From Kiritimatiellia bacterium (lineage in GTDB: Bacteria > Verrucomicrobiota > Kiritimatiellia > RFP12 > UBA1067), in the NCBI GenBank assembly GCA_028686345.1, contig JAQUCE010000004.1, positions 1 to 64,000 of the forward strand: DNA of 64,000 nt, in the 5' to 3' direction. The translations under genes and the position numbers were made by a program. The notes under the pieces were generated by a model, which worked only from the letters and a program-made list of their open reading frames with translations, ran no database searches and had not been told where the DNA came from. This document shows, piece by piece, positions 36,833 through 45,491 of this stretch. Numbering within the stretch: position 1 is the stretch's first letter; each line of letters begins with the position of its first letter.

Positions 36833-37540
36833 CTACCTAAGATACGAGCCGTCATTGATGTCAATACATGTTCCATTAATATAATCTGGCGACTCGGTTG
36901 CCAGCCAGACAATGGCGGTGGCCACCTCTTCGGGCTTGGCAAAGCGCCCGGTGAAGACAATCTGCTTGATGAACGTTTTACGCGCTTCCGGAATTACATG
37001 TAGCATATCGGTTTCAACTGGCCCAGGGGCGACTGCATTGATCACAATGCCCTTTGGGCCCAGAAGTTTGGCAAAGCTCTTGGTTACATTGATCAGCCCT
37101 GCTTTGGTGATGCCATACCAGAGATCGGGGTGACCAATATGCCCTGCAACTGAGGCTACGTTCACGATCCGTCCGCAACCTTGGCTGACCATATACTGGG
37201 AGACCTCGCGGATTAAAGCTACTGGAGCCTCAATGTTTAGTCGCAGGATGCTGTTTTTTTTATCCGCCGGATATTGGTCAAATGGGAGGGAGTGCATCAC
37301 ACCTGCATTGTTAATCAGGATATCTATCCCGCCCAGCTCTGCGATCAACTCGGGAATGGCCTCTACCTGGGTCAAATCAAAGCTCTTTTTAATCAGATTG
37401 GTTACGTCTGGGAGATCGCACCCCTCGAAATTGCGTGCCACTGCAATCACCCTGCAACCCATGGCTAGGAAATTGCGCGTTACCTCCAGGCCAATACCCT
37501 TGTTGCCTCCTGTTACTAAAACTGTTTTATTTAAATTCAT
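36833..37540 (-). CDS. SDR family NAD(P)-dependent oxidoreductase
   Basis: Classical short-chain dehydrogenase of 235 aa. The cofactor motif is VTGGNKGIG (T-G-x3-G-x-G) at the N terminus, with NNAG as LINNAGVMHS, the catalytic Ser in VNVASVAGHIG and the YxxxK pair in YGITKAG. NAVAPGPVETDM and the C-terminal INGTCIDINDGSYLR complete the fold. ATG 37540 is used (AAAGGA upstream); the longer frame from 37582 adds a non-conserved stretch. It resembles FabG-like 3-oxoacyl-ACP reductases, but lone SDRs of this type act on many substrates. Confidence 0.88.
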   Translation of the reverse strand: MNLNKTVLVTGGNKGIGLEVTRNFLAMGCRVIAVARNFEGCDLPDVTNLIKKSFDLTQVEAIPELIAELGGIDILINNAGVMHSLPFDQYPADKKNSILRLNIEAPVALIREVSQYMVSQGCGRIVNVASVAGHIGHPDLWYGITKAGLINVTKSFAKLLGPKGIVINAVAPGPVETDMLHVIPEARKTFIKQIVFTGRFAKPEEVATAIVWLATESPDYINGTCIDINDGSYLR

Positions 37541-37605
37541 GTTTTCCTTTATAATGAGTTTGCAAATATCCAGAAAATACAATTGTTATAGCCATAGTTT
37601 CTAAA

Positions 37606-38610
37606 CTAAACACTGGACACAATAGTTTTGTGTAGCTTTTTGGCTACACAAAGATCGCCCCAATCGCTGTATTTCATGGGTTGTGGTCCACCGCATCTTT
37701 GTTGTGAACAAAAAAGGTTTTTGTGGTTTTGCAAAACTTCCTTTACAAAATCAGCACTGCCGATTACACCGCCGTCTGAAAAATACCTGACTTTACAACG
37801 TAGCACCTCACACAGTGATAGCTTTCCATCATTTTCAACCACTTTTTGCACTGCCGCACTTGATAATCCAGCCTTTGTCACCACGCCTGTCAAAGGGTTA
37901 GTCTGCACTTCACCCTGCAGATAGAGAATTTTCCTGTACTCCGACAAAACCTGATCTTCGGATATGTCACGATCTACAAACAACTTGCACAGGTTTTTAC
38001 GGGACTCACGGATATTCGCCACTGCCTCGCCATAGCCTGACCACCGGTAATCCTTAGGGTCATTGGCTTTACCTGCCCGCACAGGGTTCAGATCAATATA
38101 GGCTGCGACAGGTTGCAGCGCATCAGTGCTTTCCTCGATCAATACGCTTTTATAACGTCCCCACCAGGCTGGACCTTCATGTTTGCTGTTTGCATTATAA
38201 AACACAGTGAAACGCTGTTTGAACGTTTTCATAAACTCAGAGAGGTCATACATTCTAGCCCTATAGGCATCTAACTGCTCTTTAATCCGGCTCTCCTGCC
38301 CCTGTTCAATCCACGCCTGCCATTGCTTTTCGAACTGGTCGTATTTCTCTTTTCCGTAAAGCATCCGAACACGCCACTTAACCTCATCATCATCAACTGG
38401 TTGTACTTCAGGGACATGCAACAGGATATGAAAATGATTATCCATAAAAGCAAAGGTGCGTACCTGGCAACTACTGAACCCCTCTAACTTCCGCATCAGA
38501 TCAGAGAGATAGTCTTTCTCGGAGTTGCCAAGGATAAACCTGCTCTCAAGCGTTCTACTCATCACATGATAGGTGGTGGCTGTTTTAGGCTTCAGTCTGG
38601 CAGTTCGCAT
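37606..38610 (-). CDS. REP-associated tyrosine transposase (RAYT)
   Basis: Single-strand DNA transposase of the HUH/Y1 family related to IS200/IS605 TnpA, 334 aa. The HUH motif is in FMDNHFHILLHVP (about residue 55-67), and the catalytic Tyr region is QPVAAYIDLNPVRAGKANDP, followed by DYRWSGYGEA, the RAYT hallmark. A C-terminal extension (GGVIGSADFVKEVLQNHKN) is typical of the longer group. RBS AAAGGAGG stands upstream of the ATG. Five palindromes GGGACTGTCCC lie at 38730-38917, directly upstream of its start, as expected for the REP sequences that a RAYT recognises. A perfect 10-bp hairpin (37627-37652) lies in its last codons. The gene looks intact. Confidence 0.9.
   Translation of the reverse strand: MRTARLKPKTATTYHVMSRTLESRFILGNSEKDYLSDLMRKLEGFSSCQVRTFAFMDNHFHILLHVPEVQPVDDDEVKWRVRMLYGKEKYDQFEKQWQAWIEQGQESRIKEQLDAYRARMYDLSEFMKTFKQRFTVFYNANSKHEGPAWWGRYKSVLIEESTDALQPVAAYIDLNPVRAGKANDPKDYRWSGYGEAVANIRESRKNLCKLFVDRDISEDQVLSEYRKILYLQGEVQTNPLTGVVTKAGLSSAAVQKVVENDGKLSLCEVLRCKVRYFSDGGVIGSADFVKEVLQNHKNLFCSQQRCGGPQPMKYSDWGDLCVAKKLHKTIVSSV
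37627..37652. other. 10-bp perfect hairpin in the RAYT 3' end
   Basis: TTTGTGTAGC and GCTACACAAA pair around a 6-base loop. It lies about 20 bases before the stop codon. There is no T tract, so it may be a recognition or mRNA-end structure rather than a terminator. Confidence 0.6.
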
Positions 38611-38729
38611 AACAGTCCTCCTTTAGTGTTGAGCGTAATATATCTGTTTTGCCTTTAAAAGTAAATCAAATAGTGACTGGCTAATTTTGCTTGACCTAAA
38701 GTCAACAGCAAGGCTAACAGGGGCTAACA

Positions 38730-38917
38730 GGGACTGTCCCTTTTATTGGTTTTGCACGGGCTAACAGGGACTGTCCCTTTTATTGGTTTTGCACGACCTA
38801 AGGGGCTAACAGGGACTGTCCCTTTTACTGGTTTTGCACGACCTAAAGTAAATAGAAGAGCAAACAGGGACTGTCCCTTTTGACGAGAGTAAACAGGGAG
38901 TAAACAGGGACTGTCCC
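38730..38917. repeat. Five REP palindromes GGGACTGTCCC upstream of the RAYT gene
   Basis: Copies at 38730-38740, 38767-38777, 38812-38822, 38867-38877 and 38907-38917. Each is preceded by 'taaca' or 'aaaca' and followed by 'tttt', often with 'attggttttgcac' behind. Spacing is irregular (37-55 bp). Nothing else is seen in the 38611-38979 gap apart from the mutL start region. Confidence 0.92.
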
Positions 38918-38979
38918 TTTTGTTGCCTTTTGCTGATTTTACTTGACCGAAATGGGGGAAGCGGGCATTATTTCGGGCT

Positions 38980-40845
38980 ATGACAAGAGATGGGCATATC
39001 AGGTTGCTTTCGACGCATGTTGCCAATAAAGTGGCGGCCGGGGAGGTGGTTGAGCGGCCAGCGTCGGTGGTGAAAGAGCTGCTGGAAAACGCGCTGGATG
39101 CGGGGGCTACGCGTATTGACGTGAATATCACGGCTGGTGGCCGCAAGTTGATCGAGGTGCGGGATAACGGCAGCGGAATGAACCGTAATGACGCTTTGAT
39201 GAGTATTGAGCGTCAGGCCACCAGTAAGATCCGGGATGTGGGCGATATTGAACGGATTACTACCCTGGGCTTCCGCGGCGAGGCGATTCCGTCGATTGCC
39301 TCAGTCAGCCGCTTTAAACTCAGGACGCGAACAGGGGAGAGCGACTCAGGGACAGAGCTTTCGATTGTGGGTGGCTCCTTGCAGGATGTACGCGATGCGG
39401 GTGTGCCGGTGGGAACCTCGATTGAGGCGCGCGATCTTTTTTTCAATATTCCGGCGCGCCGTAAATTTTTGCGGGCCTATCAAACCGAGCAGATTCATAT
39501 CAAGGGTGTTTTTGTTCTGAATGCGCTGGCCCACCCGGAAACAGGTTTCAGTTTGGCTTGCGATGGACGTGAGCAGTACCGCTTGCCGCCCGGGGCGAGT
39601 CTTGATGAGCGGATCTGCGAGTTGTTCGGGGTTGAATATTTTGAGAGTCTGCGTCGGGTGGACAAGCAGATGCTGGGGGTGCATGTGCACGGGTTTGCCG
39701 GGGTGCCGCGGCAGGGCGGGGGCGAGCGGCAGCAACAGTATTTTTTTGTAAATAAAAGACCGGCATCTGCGGCGGTGATAAGCTATGCGGTTAAACAGGC
39801 CTATGCAGCCGGCGATAGCGAGAGCCGCGCGGCACTGATTCTGTTTATTGACACTGACCCGGGCAAGGTGGATGTGAATGTGCATCCAGCCAAACGCGAA
39901 GTACGCTTTAATCGTGCCGTTGATGTGCGCGAAGCGATTATCTGTGCTTTGAGAGAGGCGCTGGGCATCAGGCATGTGCCGCACCCGGCGGTTGAGCCAG
40001 AGCGCAGGGGAGGTACAACGGGCGTCTCGCCGATTTCGTTGCGGGCACTTGATCCAGCCGCCGCGGGGGCGGCGCGCGGTTTGCCGGAGCCTTGTCCGGC
40101 ACCGATGCGTGATGCGCCCCGGGGGCCGGGTGAGGTGTCGGGCAGCGGCGCGGTTGCGGGCTATCCGTTGCAGCCGCAGGGTATCCCGGCGGGCGCTGGT
40201 TTGCCAATACCCGCCGCGCCGGTTGATGAGAGCGCCAGTTTGATCGAGCTGCCTGAGGAGGGTTCTCCCTGGAAGTGGTGTCGCGTGGCCGGCCACTTAA
40301 AAGAGCGTTATATTTTGTTGGAAACTGACAGCGGTTATGTTATTCTTGATCCCTGTGCAGCACGAGAGAGGATTCTGTATGAGAAGCTGCTCGCACACAA
40401 GCAGGGTGAACGGACGGCTTCGCAGCAGCTTTTGATCCCGGAGGCAGTCAAGCTTTCGCCAGCGGATGCTGACAGGCTTCGCCGGAACTTGAAGTTTATT
40501 GATCAAATGGGCTTTCGTGTGGTAGATTTTGGCGATGATCATTTCATGGTGGAGGCTTTGCCGAGTGTGCTGGGTGAGATCTGCTGCCGTGAGTTGTTAT
40601 TGAATATTGTTCACGATATTGAGCATGCCGGCAAACGTCGCGGATCAGAGCAATGGATCGAAGAGGTGATCGCGCGTTCCCTCTCGCACACGGGATCCGC
40701 ACGGCAAACGAAGCACAGTGCTGACGAGGCGGAAAAGCTGGTCAAAAACTTGGCTGCCACAAGAATGCCGTACACCTGTCCAAGGGGTAAGCCAACTATG
40801 ATTTTCGCGTCTTTTAGAGAATTAGAGAGAAAGTTCGGGCGATGA
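38980..40845 (+). CDS. mutL: DNA mismatch repair protein MutL
   Basis: GHKL ATPase that links MutS mismatch recognition to strand incision. The 621-aa product has motif I VVERPASVVKELLENALDAGA (Glu and Asn for ATP and Mg), motif II VRDNGSGM, motif III TLGFRGEAIPSIASVS, and the transducer domain with DVNVHPAKREVRF. A Pro/Gly/Ala-rich linker (about 335-420) joins the C-terminal dimerisation domain (about 425-615). The endonuclease motif DQHAxxE is not intact: the corresponding place reads DPCAARERILYE, so whether this MutL cuts DNA is uncertain. The C terminus has CPRGKPTMI, a conserved strand. The upstream RBS is weak. Confidence 0.95.
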   Translation: MTRDGHIRLLSTHVANKVAAGEVVERPASVVKELLENALDAGATRIDVNITAGGRKLIEVRDNGSGMNRNDALMSIERQATSKIRDVGDIERITTLGFRGEAIPSIASVSRFKLRTRTGESDSGTELSIVGGSLQDVRDAGVPVGTSIEARDLFFNIPARRKFLRAYQTEQIHIKGVFVLNALAHPETGFSLACDGREQYRLPPGASLDERICELFGVEYFESLRRVDKQMLGVHVHGFAGVPRQGGGERQQQYFFVNKRPASAAVISYAVKQAYAAGDSESRAALILFIDTDPGKVDVNVHPAKREVRFNRAVDVREAIICALREALGIRHVPHPAVEPERRGGTTGVSPISLRALDPAAAGAARGLPEPCPAPMRDAPRGPGEVSGSGAVAGYPLQPQGIPAGAGLPIPAAPVDESASLIELPEEGSPWKWCRVAGHLKERYILLETDSGYVILDPCAARERILYEKLLAHKQGERTASQQLLIPEAVKLSPADADRLRRNLKFIDQMGFRVVDFGDDHFMVEALPSVLGEICCRELLLNIVHDIEHAGKRRGSEQWIEEVIARSLSHTGSARQTKHSADEAEKLVKNLAATRMPYTCPRGKPTMIFASFRELERKFGR

Positions 40846-41040
40846 TTACGCGGAGATGCACAAAAAAAGTGAAGAAACACTCCCAAAAGAGAAGTTTTCT
40901 GGCGAAAACAGAGGGTTATTTAAAAGAAATGTCAGTTTTTTGATATTCGTTGTTGCATTATGCCCCGTTCGGCATTAAATTATCCATACTAAATGCCATC
41001 TTTATTGGCGCGAATGCTATTACATGATAGGAGTCACAAT

Positions 41041-41706
41041 ATGAAACAGAGTAAAGCTGGTCGTTACCATGTATTTTTAATAGTGATTATTTCGCTTCTT
41101 TTCACCGGGGGGGAGCTTTATGGTCAGGTCAGAAGGCTGAGCACGTTAGGCGCGACAACGAAGAAGGTGGACAATGTCATCAGGATTGAGCGTATGCCGC
41201 CACCCAATAAGACCGCTGTGATCAGAACCCCGGAATATAATGTTCAAGTGCAAAACACCATGCCCAAAGTCGCCCGCAAACCGCGTGAGTGGGCGTTGTT
41301 TGAAGTCAAATACTCCACCTCCGCCAAATGGACGGATGAGTTGACCTTTAACTATCATGTGATGACCAAGGGTGTGGATGATGATGGCAACGAAATTTTC
41401 AACTATTACACGACAACAGTGCGCTATATTGATATTCCAAAGGGCGACCACATGAGTTGCGTGGCCATTCCGCCCAGTCAGGTTGAGCGCTATGGGTCGC
41501 CGGTTGCAGTGGCTTTGGAGATTGTTGATCAGGATGGAGAGATCTGTGACAGTAAAACAGAGAAGACCATTCCGCTGCCCGATGAGTGGTGGAAGAGCCC
41601 GGCGGTGCTGGATAATGAGAAGCTCAAGAGGCGTGTTGGCATGATTGACCGCTCTAAAACACCGTTCGCCCTGATCAATATTGATGACTATGAGGTGGTG
41701 CAATAG
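41041..41706 (+). CDS. Secreted protein, first gene of a type IV pilus-like operon (Amuc_1102-like position)
   Basis: The 221-aa product has RBS AGGAG and a signal peptide (FLIVIISLLFTGGELYG, residues about 11-27), then a beta-rich domain (EWALFEVKYSTSAKWTDELTF, YYTTTVRYIDIPKGDHMSCVA). It ends in a short tail (SKTPFALINIDDYEVVQ). By size, order and fold pattern it corresponds to Amuc_1102 of Akkermansia; similarity is judged by position and composition, not by alignment. Its stop codon overlaps the GTG start of pilM by one base, which suggests translational coupling. Probably periplasmic or pilus-associated. Confidence 0.6.
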   Translation: MKQSKAGRYHVFLIVIISLLFTGGELYGQVRRLSTLGATTKKVDNVIRIERMPPPNKTAVIRTPEYNVQVQNTMPKVARKPREWALFEVKYSTSAKWTDELTFNYHVMTKGVDDDGNEIFNYYTTTVRYIDIPKGDHMSCVAIPPSQVERYGSPVAVALEIVDQDGEICDSKTEKTIPLPDEWWKSPAVLDNEKLKRRVGMIDRSKTPFALINIDDYEVVQ

Positions 41707-43394
41707 TGTTCTCATCTGACCGAATATTAACGCTGAATGTTGGCGCGGGCAAGATAACGCTTGCCGAATTTGTGGTTAAAAGCGGGCGTCAGCCCGAACT
41801 CCTGCGGTATGGCATGAGTTTGGCCGGGAGCACGCCTGAGGGCGAGCCGGCACCGCCGCTTTCCGATGCTATTCGCTCCATTATGCGGAGCAACGGCATT
41901 CGCCCGGCACCGCTGATGGTCGCACTCTCAGGACAAGTGGTTTTCCCGCGTTTCGTACGTCTGCCGGCTGTTGGCGCTGACAAGCTGCTGCAGATGGTGG
42001 AATACGAGGTGGAGCAGAATGTTCCCTTCCCGATGGATGAGATCGTCTGGAATCACCAATACATTGGTGACGACAGCTCGGGCGAACAGAGTGCGATGAT
42101 CGTAGCGGCCAAGATAGAAAATGTGCGTGAGGTGACCGACCATCTGACAATGGCCGGGCTTGAGCCTGAGGTCGTTGATGTCGCGCCCATGGCACTTTAT
42201 AACTGCCTGCGCTACAACTACGCAGAGCTGGATGGCTGCTCGATTTTACTTGATATCGGTGCACGGTCAACCAATCTGATCTTCCTTGAGGACGACAAGA
42301 TTTACAGTCGTTGCATCCCTGTGGCGGGCAATGCGATCACCCAGGATATTGCCAAAGGGTTCGGGATTACCTTTGACGAGGCTGAGGCTTTGAAGCGGGA
42401 GAAGGGTTACGTCTCGCTCGGCGGCGTTTATATCTCTGAGAATCAGCAGCAAGAGCGCATCTCCAAGATTATCCGCAATGTTGTGACGCGTCTGCATGCC
42501 GAGATCAACCGCTCGGTCAATTTTTATCGTAGCCAGCAGGGCGGCAGTGCTCCTGTGAGGTTGTTTTTAACCGGCGGCTCCGCCGCGATCCCGCAATTGG
42601 ATAATTTTTTCCGTCAGAAGCTGAGCGTTGAGGTGGATTATTTGAATCCATTTATCAATGTTGGTATCAGCCGCAAGCTGGATGCAGAGCAGGTGGGGGT
42701 AGATGCGTTTATGCTCGCGGAGAGCGTTGGTCTTGCTTTAAGGCGCTCTTTAGAGTGTCCGATTGAGATCAATCTCATGCCGCCGGAGATTATCAGGCAC
42801 AAATCCTTTAAGAAGCGGGTTCCGTTTTTTGTGCTGGCCGCTGCTGGACTCCTGATGAGTCTGGGGATTTGGGCAATCTACGAAAAGAAGATGGCGGAGC
42901 TTTACACAGCGCAAGGTGAGAAGGTTGCGGATGCCTTGGTGAGAACGCAGGCCATGCAAAAACAGCTTGCCAGGGTTGAGGGCGAGCTGGCTGTTGTGCA
43001 GCAGAAGGCAGATGCCTTGAAGAATTTAATCTTGATGCGTTCGGTCTCTTTGAAGAGAATCAGTGCCATCCGGCAGAGTTTGTATGACGGCATGTGGGTT
43101 ATCGCGCTCTCTGATGTTAAAGACAGTGCAGGCAATGTGGTTGCCACTCGAATTGTCGGAAGAGGCTGGGCGGATAAGCTGAAAGAGATTGAAGAGAAGG
43201 CCCGGGCCGCTGGACGCAATGCCACTGCGACAGAGGAGTTGCGCGACCGTTTGAAGGCGCAGACTGTGTTTGGCAAAAGTGGCGGCGACGTTAAAATTAC
43301 AGGAGTCAAGGATATCGGCGCTTATATGATTGAATTTACGATAGAGGCTGCGTGCGCGATGGCTTCCGCTAACAAGGAGTCAGAAACATTATGA
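41706..43394 (+). CDS. pilM: PilM-like ATPase with PilN-like C-terminal membrane part
   Basis: Actin/FtsA-fold protein (PilM/EpsL group) that forms the cytoplasmic ring of type IV pilus machines and binds PilN. The 562-aa product starts at GTG 41706 overlapping the previous stop. N-terminal features are LTLNVGAGKITLAEFVV, QMVEYEVEQNVPFPMDEIVWNHQ, CSILLDIGARSTNLIFLEDD, AGNAITQDIAKGFGITFDEAEALK and LFLTGGSAAIPQLDNFF. At about residues 355-385 EINLMPPEIIRHKSFKKRVP plus a membrane helix (FFVLAAAGLLMSLGIWAIY) and a coiled coil correspond to PilN, so PilM and PilN are fused. It overlaps the next gene by four bases (ATGA). Confidence 0.85.
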   Translation: MFSSDRILTLNVGAGKITLAEFVVKSGRQPELLRYGMSLAGSTPEGEPAPPLSDAIRSIMRSNGIRPAPLMVALSGQVVFPRFVRLPAVGADKLLQMVEYEVEQNVPFPMDEIVWNHQYIGDDSSGEQSAMIVAAKIENVREVTDHLTMAGLEPEVVDVAPMALYNCLRYNYAELDGCSILLDIGARSTNLIFLEDDKIYSRCIPVAGNAITQDIAKGFGITFDEAEALKREKGYVSLGGVYISENQQQERISKIIRNVVTRLHAEINRSVNFYRSQQGGSAPVRLFLTGGSAAIPQLDNFFRQKLSVEVDYLNPFINVGISRKLDAEQVGVDAFMLAESVGLALRRSLECPIEINLMPPEIIRHKSFKKRVPFFVLAAAGLLMSLGIWAIYEKKMAELYTAQGEKVADALVRTQAMQKQLARVEGELAVVQQKADALKNLILMRSVSLKRISAIRQSLYDGMWVIALSDVKDSAGNVVATRIVGRGWADKLKEIEEKARAAGRNATATEELRDRLKAQTVFGKSGGDVKITGVKDIGAYMIEFTIEAACAMASANKESETL

Positions 43395-44344
43395 AACGCA
43401 ACAAAATCATATTGACCGTGTCTCTGGCAATCACCGTGATCATCTGCGCTTTTGTCGGCTGGTTACTGGTTACCACGGCACTTGAGAAAAAAGCGGCCTA
43501 TGATCAACGCAACAGCGCGTTTGAAGGGTTAACCCGTATCTACAATGCCAAGGTTTTCCCTGACAACGGGAATATTGCGCGCACGAAAGAGAACCAGGCG
43601 GAGCTGGAAGGGTGGCTCACGAGTGTCTCTAACCTGTTGCACAAGGGTGATCTGCCGCATGAGGAGTTGACACCTGCCGCCTTCAAGCAGCGCTTGCAAT
43701 CCGCGGTGCGCAAGCTCTCGGCTGAGCCTGGCATGAAAAGAGGCAAGATCGTGCTGCCAAACTTCCACTTTGGATTTGACCAGTATCTGGGAGAGTCGGA
43801 CAGCCTGCCGATTTCAGCGCATGTGCCGCGATTGAATGCGCAACTGTGTATTATTGAAAGAATTTGCAACGAGCTTCATGCAGCCAAGGTGCACTCAATT
43901 GAATCAATCACGCGTGAGAATTTTGAGAGTGCGGACGCGCAGGTGCAGGCGCGTCCTGAGAGCCAGGGCGGTCGGCGCCGGCGCTCACCTTCCGGGCCTA
44001 GCGAGAGTGAAGAGGCCGCAGTGGAGGAGTCTGCGAGCGAGTACTTTGAGAAGCAGCGCTTCACATTTGAATTTATTGCCTCGCAGACCTCATTTGTCGA
44101 GGCGTTGAACAAACTGGCCTCGACTGAGATGTTTATTGTGGTGGCTGAGACAAGCTTTGTGAAAACCGGCGATCCGCTTCAGCGTTTGATCGGCGGCGGG
44201 GGCTCCAAGACGGAGTCTGAGAACGTGGAGAAAAAAGATCCAGCTACCATGACGCATGTGGAGCGGATGATAACCAATCCAGACATTGACCCACCGATCA
44301 AGGTGACTCTGGTCATAGATGTGTATTCATTTAAGGGAGTGTGA
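43391..44344 (+). CDS. PilO-like membrane-anchored protein, Amuc_1100-like
   Basis: The 317-aa product has one N-terminal membrane helix (IILTVSLAITVIICAFVGWLLV), then a coiled-coil region (about 30-85) and a mixed alpha/beta periplasmic domain. A charged Arg/Ser/Glu linker (GGRRRRSPSGPSESEEAAVEE, residues about 197-217) separates it from a second ferredoxin-like part (RFTFEFIASQTSFVEALNKL), as in PilO and Amuc_1100. PilO aligns the secretin with the inner-membrane platform; Amuc_1100 is also an exposed immunomodulatory protein of Akkermansia. The start overlaps the pilM stop, and the RBS is within pilM (AAGGAG). Function is inferred by order and architecture. Confidence 0.65.
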   Translation: MKRNKIILTVSLAITVIICAFVGWLLVTTALEKKAAYDQRNSAFEGLTRIYNAKVFPDNGNIARTKENQAELEGWLTSVSNLLHKGDLPHEELTPAAFKQRLQSAVRKLSAEPGMKRGKIVLPNFHFGFDQYLGESDSLPISAHVPRLNAQLCIIERICNELHAAKVHSIESITRENFESADAQVQARPESQGGRRRRSPSGPSESEEAAVEESASEYFEKQRFTFEFIASQTSFVEALNKLASTEMFIVVAETSFVKTGDPLQRLIGGGGSKTESENVEKKDPATMTHVERMITNPDIDPPIKVTLVIDVYSFKGV

Positions 44345-44352
44345 CAGGAACC

Positions 44353-45411
44353 ATGAAATCAATTAATGAACTTCCTTTTTTGCGCCAGTATGACAAACTG
44401 ATGGCGGTAATTGTTCTGATCGGGCTTGTAATATCATTGTCCTATCTAACCAATGCCGGGGTCGCCCGTAAAAGCCTCGAGATCGACTACATCAAACAGC
44501 TCGAGCGGCTGCAGCCCTCCGGCAAACCACTTCAGGCCATTGCCATGGCGGAATACGACAGCGCAGTGAGTTTGGCGAAGAACCCGCCGCTTGTGACCTT
44601 GCCGCCTGCCGGCGGGGCGGGCTTTGTGACGCCGGAGCGCCGGGTTACCTGTGTTGAGGCGGGGTGCCTGAAGCCTATTCCTTATGAGGCGACTAATTGC
44701 CCCTTCTGCGGAACTGCTCAGCCGGTACCCAAAGACAAGGATCCTGAGCTGGACAGCGACGGTGACGGCATCAGTGATCGACTGGAGCTGGAGCTGGGAC
44801 TGAACCCCAATGATCCGAGCGATGCCGCGGCTGATGCGGATGGCGACGGGTTCACCAACCTCGAGGAAATTTTGGCAGGGACTGACATTCACGACCCGAA
44901 ATCGCACCCGCCGCTGATGAATCTTTTGCGGGTGAAGTCTGTGCAAAGTCTGAAGATTCCATTCATATTCAGTGGATTGAACACAATGCCGGACGGCATG
45001 CAGATGGTATTTAACACCGTTGCCCCGCGCAAAACGTACTGGGTCAAAGATGGGGAGCAGATCGGTGACTCCGGCTGGAGGGCGATAAAAGCCGAACAAA
45101 AGTTTGCGGAGCGTGAAAATCCGAATATGCCGGGAATCAAGCAAAAGGTAGAGGTTTCGACGGTTGTTGTCAAACGAGAGTCTGATAACAAGGAAGTGAC
45201 GATGAAAATCAATGAAGGGCGAAAAGACACAGATGTTGAAGCGACACTTGTGCTGCGACCTGACCAAAGCGAATATGCGGCGGTCGAGGGTGGCAGCTTC
45301 AAAGTTCGCGAAGAAATATACCGTGTAATTTCAATCGACAAAGAGGCGTCGTCCGTGGTTGTGGAATACGAATCAACAGGTAAACAAAAAGTTATTACTA
45401 AGCTTGATTAA
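44353..45411 (+). CDS. Membrane-anchored protein with zinc ribbon and DxDGDG calcium motifs, Amuc_1099-like position
   Basis: ATG 44353 has AGGA 6 bases upstream; a GTG at 44341 overlapping the previous stop is an alternative. The 352-aa product has an N-terminal membrane helix (LMAVIVLIGLVISLSYL). At about residues 100-120 a zinc-ribbon-like C-x4-C-x10-C-x2-C (CVEAGC .. NCPFCG) follows. Next comes a thrombospondin type 3-like calcium region (DSDGDGISDRLELELGLNP, DADGDGFTNLEEILAGTD). The C-terminal 170 residues are beta-rich. It is the place of Amuc_1099 in the Akkermansia order. A plausible role is a PilP-like pilotin or lipid-free link between PilO and secretin, but this is inference. Confidence 0.6.
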   Translation: MKSINELPFLRQYDKLMAVIVLIGLVISLSYLTNAGVARKSLEIDYIKQLERLQPSGKPLQAIAMAEYDSAVSLAKNPPLVTLPPAGGAGFVTPERRVTCVEAGCLKPIPYEATNCPFCGTAQPVPKDKDPELDSDGDGISDRLELELGLNPNDPSDAAADADGDGFTNLEEILAGTDIHDPKSHPPLMNLLRVKSVQSLKIPFIFSGLNTMPDGMQMVFNTVAPRKTYWVKDGEQIGDSGWRAIKAEQKFAERENPNMPGIKQKVEVSTVVVKRESDNKEVTMKINEGRKDTDVEATLVLRPDQSEYAAVEGGSFKVREEIYRVISIDKEASSVVVEYESTGKQKVITKLD

Positions 45412-45491
45412 TTTTCCAAGAAGAGGTATATTTATGTCTCTTTTTAAGAAATAACAGGTTGTTTCTTCCCCTAATACAGGAGTATCTCCTT

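Noticed and set aside
38730-38917. CRISPR array or phage attachment region
   Set aside because: The 11-bp palindromes have short, irregular and partly repeated intervals and lie beside a RAYT, which explains them better.
39346-40296. 316-aa minus-strand ORF opposite mutL
   Set aside because: Antisense to conserved MutL motifs, Arg/Thr-rich and without any recognisable fold.
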